Assembly (NCBI GenBank): GCA_946811185.2 | Contig: OX328098.1 | Span: 25,987,084 to 26,051,083 of the forward strand | Length of the DNA: 64,000 bases | Direction of reading: 5' to 3' | Origin: Hippopus hippopus | Lineage: Eukaryota; Mollusca; Bivalvia; Cardiida; Cardiidae | Program-made: the position numbers and the translations under genes | Shown: positions 10,501-19,500 of the stretch, piece after piece | Layout of the letters: every line of letters begins with the position of its first letter | Position numbering within the stretch: position 1 is the first letter of the stretch | Notes under the pieces: generated by a model | What the model was told of the DNA's origin: nothing | Databases searched by the model: none | What the model saw: only the letters and a program-made list of their open reading frames with translations

Positions 10501-13500
10501 TAGTTATGAGGTATAATTATTAAATTTCCGAACAAAAGCTATCAAAAAAGAAACCAAACGTTCAATGTGCAAAGGTTTCATTAGAAATACAAGACAATGG
10601 TGCAATTTTGACGTCATTCATTAGACGAAAGCATAATTTTTAAAAAAGCAGAGGAATCAGAAAATTCAGCATAGAAATGCGGATCTCAGATGAATGTACG
10701 GAGCAGCGATAGGTAATCAAATAACATGTTTTTTTTCCCAACATAGCAAACCAGCACATCAATCGAATTAACCAACGCTGTGATATTGGAAGCGGCGGTA
10801 AATCAAAGTGTTACGTAAAGCGTTACTTGACAGAGAAAAACGGGTCGCTAAATATATTTGTTTTTTGAAGTACTTGTGCAAAAATTTGTGCAAATATGAT
10901 CTTTGTCAGAAAGTTCAGATGAACCAGTACAAAATTTATTAACATCGAAAGTTTACCTTCTTTTTTTATAGCTACAGTTTTAGTATTTATTGTCTATACC
11001 TCGAACATGCCATACCTGACCCACCGGCACACATTGGATAACAGTTGCTGGAGTCAGTTGACACCCCTGATGACGTCATCATTCCTGGTGTCATACCGCT
11101 GTATGTTCCTCCATTCATGGCTCCGCTTCCGGCACTATTTTCACCAATTTTCATAGCTTCTCCGACTACAAAATTTAAATATGTTCACTTGAATTTTAAG
11201 ATAAAACTATTCAACCCCTTACAAGACTAAATAAAGAATAAATTAATTTGTAAAATTTAAAAGCATTTGCAGACGACAAATTAAAAATTTTCCAAGGAAT
11301 GGGATTGTTTTTAGAAGAGTAGAAAACATTGAGAGAAAATGGAAAAATTCTTATTACCAGAATTTTCTCCTTGACCCACATTGATTTTCAAAGCATACCC
11401 CTCTTGCGGTCGTCCAAACAGGGGATGGTTTGATATGAAACAACTTGCTAATGCTTCAAATGCTACATGTCTGGGGCTAATAGATCGACCCATAAACCAT
11501 TCCTATGGCTTGGTTAGTAAGTCGTTTGTGTCACTTATTATAAATAATACTTTCATACCAATCAGTTTTGAGGTGATATCTACATGTAGCTTATCGTAAA
11601 CTGCAAAAGTCGATTCGGCCAATCAGATAACTTGTCTCGGAATCACCTTTCAAAACTGAATTTAGAATGATTGTTGAACGAACACCTAGATCCCAGTAAA
11701 AAAATACTCGTATTTAGTCATTTTAATCAGTGTTTTAAAAAATCGATTCACAGATAGAAAAAGGACAGGCTATCCTTTCAATACAGTTGAATTAACGCCT
11801 GCACTGCTGACAGTGTAGGTTCGATTTTTTTCTTTTTTCAAAGTATGAAAGTAAATTCCCTCGGCGTTTAAGAATATTTTTGGATAAAATTCTGAAACAG
11901 GAGGCATACGTTCTAGATCAAGATCATACTGTACAGATCCTGCAAACTGATCTTTACACTTAACTTTCGCATATGCTGTTTAAGTTACCATTGGCGGTGA
12001 AAGAGTTAAAGCTAGTAAAGAAATGCTTACCAGACATATTACCATCCAAGCACATTGGTGGCACACATTTGCCACCCCCAATACCATTGGATATACCTGA
12101 AAAGGGAATCGGGAAGGACAACGTAGGATATTTTGTACGCTTTAACACTTAACCTGCTAAATAAATAAAGTGAAACTTTCAGGCCGATAGTTAAGACCAA
12201 AATATTGTAATTTCCTTTTTTTTTTTTTTTTTTTTTTTTTTCGGGGGGGGGGGAGATCTCCTCAGCGGACAGTGTAGATCCAAGATCAAACTGCACGTTT
12301 TGTACTGTCTGATCTTGATCTACAGTGTCCGCAAAAGGTTCCTGATTCACGCTAAGCGGCCTAAGAGTTGAAGAAAAAAAAACAGTATGTAAATATTGGT
12401 CAAGCCAGCTAGACAAGCAGGTAACATAGAGGACTTGAAACCTAAGGATCGGTCGCCTGCGTCCCAGTTTGGCTTTGTGGGACAGCATCTAGTGGCTCTG
12501 ACAGACTGTTGTACGAAGTTAATGGTGAAAGAGCTCCAGTGAACAATGAACGAATGATTTTAGAAAGTAGTAGGAAAACAGTGGTTTTGAAAAAGTCAAT
12601 TTTTAGACTAGCAAAGTTAGTCTATAGGCATCCAGTTTGAGCCAGACTCAATGTAAACAAAAGACCCCACAGTTGCCAAATACTGCCTCACAGAAAAATA
12701 ACTCCTTACTGTTAGGAATCTTAATTCTGTCATATATGACAATTTTGACAGAAAGCACAGGATCTCTAGCATCCCAATTTGAACATGTCTACTTACAAAA
12801 TAATAGACAGTACAAGATGTCATCGATAAGGTACATGATGTTTGCTTATATGTAAATTAAGTGACCTATGCAAATCAGGCTCATATCACTGATTCCTACT
12901 CAGCAGTACATAAAAGTATGAATGGATCTAAAAATAGATACCCCCAGGTGACTTGTAGCAAATCCCAGCTACACAAACCCTCACTGGCCAGGGAACCCTT
13001 CTCATTCCTTCAGTCATTCATTATTTAGGTCATTGTGAACGTGAAACTGATATGTTAAACTTTTATTTTACGTCTTGTATATTAACCCTTTACCACACAA
13101 TCCCTAGTTTTCACAAAAGAGGGGAAGAAGCCCTTTGAAAACAATGCGGGAAAAGAAGAAAATGCTGGTTACCAGCATTTTCTCCTTTTCTCATATTGTT
13201 TTCAGCCCTTTTAGAATATGCTTTCATCAATTGAGCATTTAACTTTATGGTCTGGAACAGCTTTTAATGTGGAGGGGTGTGAAATGTTTCGTTTTGTAAA
13301 GAGTTAAATAGTTAACTATTGCATCTTGTGCTTTTGATTAACTGTATAATCCAAGTTAATCCTTAACCTGCTAAAAAAAAAAAAAAGTTAAAACTTTCTG
13401 GCTGATGGTAAAAACCTGAATATTACTATTTCAAAGTTATATTTTTGAGAAAAATATCCCCTTATCGGATAGTATAGATCCAAGATCAGACTGTACAGTC

Positions 13501-16500
13501 TGTGCAGTCTGATCTTGATCTACACTGTCTGTCCGTTCGTCCGTCCGGACAGACATCTTTTAAAATCCTTGATGAAAATTGATGAAACCTCATACATGTA
13601 TTCCTTATGATAGTCCGCCAATAAAGATTTTTTTCCTTTTTTTCATTTGATGTCGTGTCATCGGAAAAGGGGGCTTGATGTATATTTCCATTATGGACTG
13701 ATATCTCTTTAACTATTGGACAAAATTTTATGAAACTTCATATTCATCTTGCTTATCAAAAGCCACAGACAATCATTATTTGTTTTTATCCAATGAAATG
13801 CTATGCTATGGAAAAAGGGGGCTTAATGGATAATTTCATTATGGACCAATAACAAAAAGGCCACGTGTACATGCAAAACACAATACCTTTTATATGTTTC
13901 TATCTAAAGAGGTCTTTTTAGGAGGGAGATTTCATTTCAACGAAATAACCTGTTTTAAATTGAAAGTTAACAAACTGAAGTTTTTCATGATATATCTTGT
14001 TTTGAGAAGTAAATAGTCAAGAGCGTCGGGTAAAGTCAATGGATTGAACTGGATCTAAATCAGACCGGATTGGACTTAATAAGCGGAATGAACCGATGGA
14101 ACTGGAACGGACTCGGTAACCAAATTTGACAATTTTTCTTCAGTCTTGTATAAACCAACCAAGATTTACATTTACCATAGCTACTTATTTCAAATTCGCT
14201 AGTCTGTCAGTACTTTCAGCACTTTGATTAATCAATATCACACGTTGAATTTCCCAAACTTAAAGAGCATAGTTTCGAATTTCAATGTCAAAAAGGGCAT
14301 ACTAGACGGCTAGAGGACTCTGCTATTTTGTTTTCAAACCTATTTGAGAGGCGGTCTGATAAAATGAGGTTAAAATGCACCTCCATGATGTATAGCACCA
14401 AGGAAGTCACCACATAATTAAGGATCCATTAAATCCATTTTGTCTAACAACCGACTGAATCTGAAGGTAGAATTGTCCTTTGACAATCTTGACAATTGCT
14501 TTCTGGAAACCTTAACTAGTACTCTTTTCGTGATGTGGCTAGAACCTACAACCTCTGAAATGAGCGGCCCACGCTCTAGCTTTACGCAACAATGTCTAAC
14601 ACGTCAATCACTTTTGACTACCCTTGTTCACTTGATTATGCGTACAATTCGATTTTTGCCAACCAAGCATCTTCCAGAAACATCTCGACGGTAGGTTGTA
14701 CTAAGTAACAAGGCACGAATACTAGGGCTGCCTTTCACTAAACTGCGTATGCACGAAATTTGGATACGCAGTTTAAGTTAGCAAGCATCAAGTCTGAAAA
14801 ACAGGTTTGGCTAAACTGCGTAGCTTTACGATTTTGATTAAATATTAGAGCCATGCTCTGAGATAAAGGGGCTTAGAGCATCTGCGAAAAGCGTTGACCC
14901 AGGTCAGCCTTCGCAGTCCGCGCAGGCTGATATGGGCCGATATTTTTCTCTATTGGTCAATTTTCTGCATGTCAAAGGACCGGTGTACCTCATGACTCAG
15001 TTGGTTTTTATACAAAATGGATTTTATGGATCCATAGTGATATGATGACTTAATAGGTATGATGTTTTACGGAGATGTATTAAGCCCCCTTTTGTCAGAG
15101 CATGGCTCAGTTTTGTTTAACTTTACGCCAGCTTATACATTTGTGTGAAGTAGAGATCGTATGTATTTAATACAATCCTAAATAATTTGCCTAAATGTAC
15201 GCACTTTATTGAAACGCAGCCTATACGACAAAATTTTAGGCTTGTCTAGATTGAATGCATTTTCAGACTATATCAGAAACGGTTAAAAAGATGGGATATG
15301 TCTATAAAAGGGTAGAAAACATAGTTGGAAAGGTAGAAAATGCTGGATACCAGCATTTGCTCCTTTGCCCACAAGTTTTTCAAAACCCTTCTACCTCAAG
15401 GTCGTTGAAATACAGGTTTGTTCAATAACTGATTTATCGAAAGTATCCTATTTGAATGACAACGAAAATACTACCCAAGAGGGAGCTAAGCTGCCCCTAA
15501 TAGTGCAATTTTGCCAAATGCATTCTATCAAATGGACATGAAGACTGTATTTTTTGTAATGGTTAAAGGCACAGGTGCCTGACATGTCTGGTATCATACA
15601 ACCCCTCTATATGGATATAATAAAGACTTTATTATATCTATATAGAGGGGTTGTATGATACCAGACATGTCAGGCACCTGTGGTTAAAGGGTATTTATTG
15701 TGAAATGCAGTATGAACGAAAGAAAAGTACTAACATAAAATTTAACATTAAGGTTTTACTCTGTGGAGTACTAAAGTTCGATAGATACCCGAATATACGC
15801 CACTTCCGGTGAAATTCTCTGAATTGTATAACCCATTTCCGGTGTTCCAGTATTTGTTTGCGTTGTTGGTTGGTATGTGATCATCTTTTTTGTTGTCATA
15901 ACTGTTAAAACCGTTACCATGGTTACCGTTACTTGGGTAACTGTTGCCCATGTTGTTGTTCGTTACAGAGGATCCATTTGGCAGACATGTACATGATGGA
16001 CATCCGTTCGCCATTTTTTCTCCAAGAATATAACCATTTTTACATTTTAACATACAAGCTAAGGTCCCCGGACATTGCTGTTCCTTCGGTTTTTGGGTTG
16101 TTCCTAAAGCTGCAAAGTAAGAAAAACGTTTTGTTTTTATTGGGTATCTTCTTTGCTTTGTGGTACTGGTAAATGATTGGGTTGAGCCTAATAACTCAAT
16201 CGGTTTACGGACAGGGCTTTTAAAACTAAGGGATTGCTTGTTCGATTCCACAGCTCCACGGCCAAATTCTTAGCTGGCATTGATGATCTAATCATTGTGG
16301 CAGGATGCACTCCTCTCTTGCCATCGAACATCGTTTCAACGATATTTATATTGGAAAACAGCCAGTAGCCGAAGGAATGTTCTGCGAAGTACATTAAAAA
16401 AAAATCCAAGCGACGGTATAGATCAAGTGCCGGACTGCACGTTAAATGCATGACACAATGGCTTTTGTGGATGGCATAGATCAAGATCAGCTGTACAAAA

Positions 16501-19500
16501 CGTGCAGTCTGATTTTGTATACAGTCCTCTTGACAAATCAAGTCCATACCATAATGACCTTTCCGGATCAAGCAAGCACTATTACCCAAATTATTCACGA
16601 AGCTTTATAATGGTTTACTTTACCATGAGTTATACAACTGCACGTTTGACAACCAGCAGAATCTCTCTCTCCGATCTTGTAACCATCTTTGCAGAGTCTT
16701 CGACATCTTTCAATGGCGGTACATGTTTTTTCTCGGCTGTTCCTGGAACAATCTCGACTTATTGGCATTGTCTGGAATCTTGATGGAGCGCACGGACAAC
16801 TGTGGCAGCCATAATCATCAACCCGTTCGCAAGTTCTCGGACAGTTTAAAATAGGACACCTAACACAATATTTCGGCACACCGGGAGAAATGAGAGGCAC
16901 GTGGATGATATCACTCGATGTGTAGTCAGTATTGGTGGTAGAAAATGATTCCGGTAAAAGATCAAAGGAAATACGTGATGAGGGTGAAAATGGGGCTGAG
17001 GGAGGGACAAGAGGGCCAGACATTGGGCCGGGAAAGGAGCTTCCAGTCCTACTCATATATGATTGCGGTAGCACTTGATTTTCTTTGTTATCTGTATCTT
17101 GTAATTTTTCGATGATGATGTATTTGACATCGGCCTCATTTTGAGAGCTACTTCCGTATCCTGTTTGGCCACCATTACCCCATACATCGGACTTCGAATC
17201 TACTGTACTAGACCAATCTCCGCCGGAAATAGCCGAGTCCCAGGACTTATCTGTCGACATCCCGGAGCTCCAATCGCTTGATGCGACACCAGGTCTCGAA
17301 TCTGCAAAATGAGGTTTGTTTTCAAAAAAGGTAAAGACCATTACCATTCAAATATGCGTGTAAGTACAAATGTATACGGTTTTTGAAAACACTCTGGAAA
17401 AGGACCGATTGCCTTACACAAGCAATATTTTCTGTGTAGCCTAATGCCAAACAAAAAAAAATCACATAACCTTCCTTGTTTTCAGTATAACATAGTCATT
17501 ACGAATTTTCTTATTTCACACGCGTTTGCGATCACATTTTCGTGGCGTCATAGATGCCGTACGTGACGCCAATTGTAAAAGGGTTATAGTCTTGCCCCAC
17601 TCGTCACAACTCGGCCGATTCCGTACCTACATCTAACCTCGTCTGTATAACGGTCGTTTCCATTTGAACTTCCAATCACGTGATCTTATACATGGCGGCG
17701 CCATTGTCAGTCGTGAATGTTCGAACTGTTTGTCAACTAAAATATAGTTAGAAAGATTTCGATAGAAAATTGAAACGCAAGTTTTCTTTTTTACGAGGAG
17801 CCTTACAATTTTCAGGGCGGTGAACCGGCATAATTCCGGCCATGAAATGTAGAGTGTAGGTGCATATCAAACTACCAGATACAGCCGAGGGATTCGATGG
17901 CTACCATCAGCCGAGGTATGCCGAGTGAGTCTTTCCCGTTATTTCCAAAACCAGTGTCCGCCACAAATTTTCCGGTAACTTCAATCCTGGAATTGATGAC
18001 TGTGGTGAAGCTAAACTTAGTGTCATTTTCAGATTTAAGAATAAGTAATTATATTATGTTAGCTTCTCTGGAACTGTTTGTTTTATTTCAGAACGTGCAC
18101 ATGCGCAAAGAGAGTGGGTCGGCCTTATTCATGAATAGCTTGTGTAGGTTTCAAATATTGATCAACTGATTTTGTCAGTGATTCTTTAAATACAGGTATG
18201 TAATAAAAATCTGACATTCTTTGGCGCTAGAGATGATATTTTATTAAACTTGTCAAGAAAAAATGTTATTAAGGTTGCCAAAGGCTTGCTTAAGCCGTAC
18301 TAAGGTTGCCAAAGGCTTGCTTAACCCGCACTACTCATCATCCCTGATGACCCTAGAATGAAAGAGTTTGGAATCATTTTAGGAAAAGGAGAAATGCCAT
18401 TAAACAGTATTTTCTTCTTTTCCCACAATGTTTTCTTCCCTATCTTAGAACTGCAGCTCAATTCCATCAATTTTGAATTTGTCTTTTGCCAGTAATTTCG
18501 ATTCGGAAAAGTCAAAAATTTGTTGTTTGGGAAAGGGTTTATAAAATTTTCCTATGCTCGTTTAATAAGATTCTATCTCTTACTTATGTCAGATCCTATA
18601 TATCTATTCATTCATTTTACTCATCCTTGCACCTGCATAAATTTATGGTATATCGGTGAAAACCTCAGAAATCAATACCGGGATTCGAATCTGAATATTG
18701 AGACTTATCAGAATTCCTAAACCCATTATCATGCCAGTGCGAGCTTTGGCATATAAGTATATGGGTTTTGAAAACTTTGTGGGAAAAGGAGCAAATGCTT
18801 TTTACAACCAACTACTCCTTTTCTCTCGATGTTTTCCAAATAATTCTGAACATGTATTTTCTTGTCCTTCAGGTATGTTTTTCCCCCGTTTCGCTTCACG
18901 TAGACGAGCGTATGGTATGCCTTGACATCGCCTCTATTGATACAGTTGGAATACACCTTGTTTGATATAAAATTATAGGTCTTGTCATTGTATCGTGGAA
19001 AAGAAAGGGATCACCTAAGTGAGTAAATGGTTAGATTTCTAATCAGAAAGTCATAGAACTGTAACGTGCTACGGCCTGGTCACCCATCAAGGCACTAACT
19101 AAATATAACCACGTTGCTTAACTTGCACGGAGAGAACTACAACAAACCGCATCGCTGTAATAGCCAGTTCTACAGCAAGGCAGTTTTGAAGTGATCATAT
19201 ATCTAATATCTCTCCATGACAGTACAATCCCCACTGGCGGCGACGGTTACATGACGTAATCTTTTGGAAAGACACAACAGATGACCAGCCTAGTGCCGGG
19301 GAAATCCGCGAAAGTCATAAAAAAGTGAGCTGTTTCCGCGATATTACTGAAATACTGTCGGAAGCAGCGTCAAAAAAATACAATCGAACGAAATTATGAT
19401 CAGAGGTATATACACGATACGAGACAAGTATCGAGGATAACAAGTAATATATACGTATTAGTTCCTCATCGACAATACCGACAATGATTAGCTGAATGCA

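Larger units (their letters stand above)
12097..15788. other. Long repeat-rich intron of the antistasin-domain gene
   Basis: 3.7 kb between exons 12031-12096 and 15789-16109. It contains a family D hairpin with T/G homopolymers (about 12205-12345), a family A MITE (13082-13307), another family D hairpin (13465-13533), GTCCGTCC simple repeats, a possible tRNA-headed remnant (14536-14592), a dispersed repeat (14870-15125), a further family A copy (15225-15420) and a hAT-like hairpin (15570-15682). Linker exons as short as those found elsewhere could be hidden here. Confidence 0.55.
17302..19379. other. Intron region with CpG-rich patch, MITE remnants and a short tandem duplication
   Basis: This lies between the first and second recognised exons of the antistasin-domain gene. 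It holds the promoter-like patch described separately, a 33-bp direct duplication containing GTTGCCAAAGGCTTGCTTAA (about 18270-18332) and two family A remnants (18345-18540 and 18765-18845). No minus-strand exon with good splice sites was found. Confidence 0.5.

Noticed and set aside
16595..17347. Translation start at 17347 as the first exon of the antistasin-domain gene
   Set aside because: A good acceptor (TTTTGCAG) lies at the start of the module-bearing part, and an upstream phase-compatible exon exists at 19700-19801.
17880..17990. Minus-strand exon with a GFGNNGKDS segment for the antistasin-domain gene
   Set aside because: The composition is tempting, but no donor in phase 1 fits and a stop follows; the plus-strand reading is at least as plausible.
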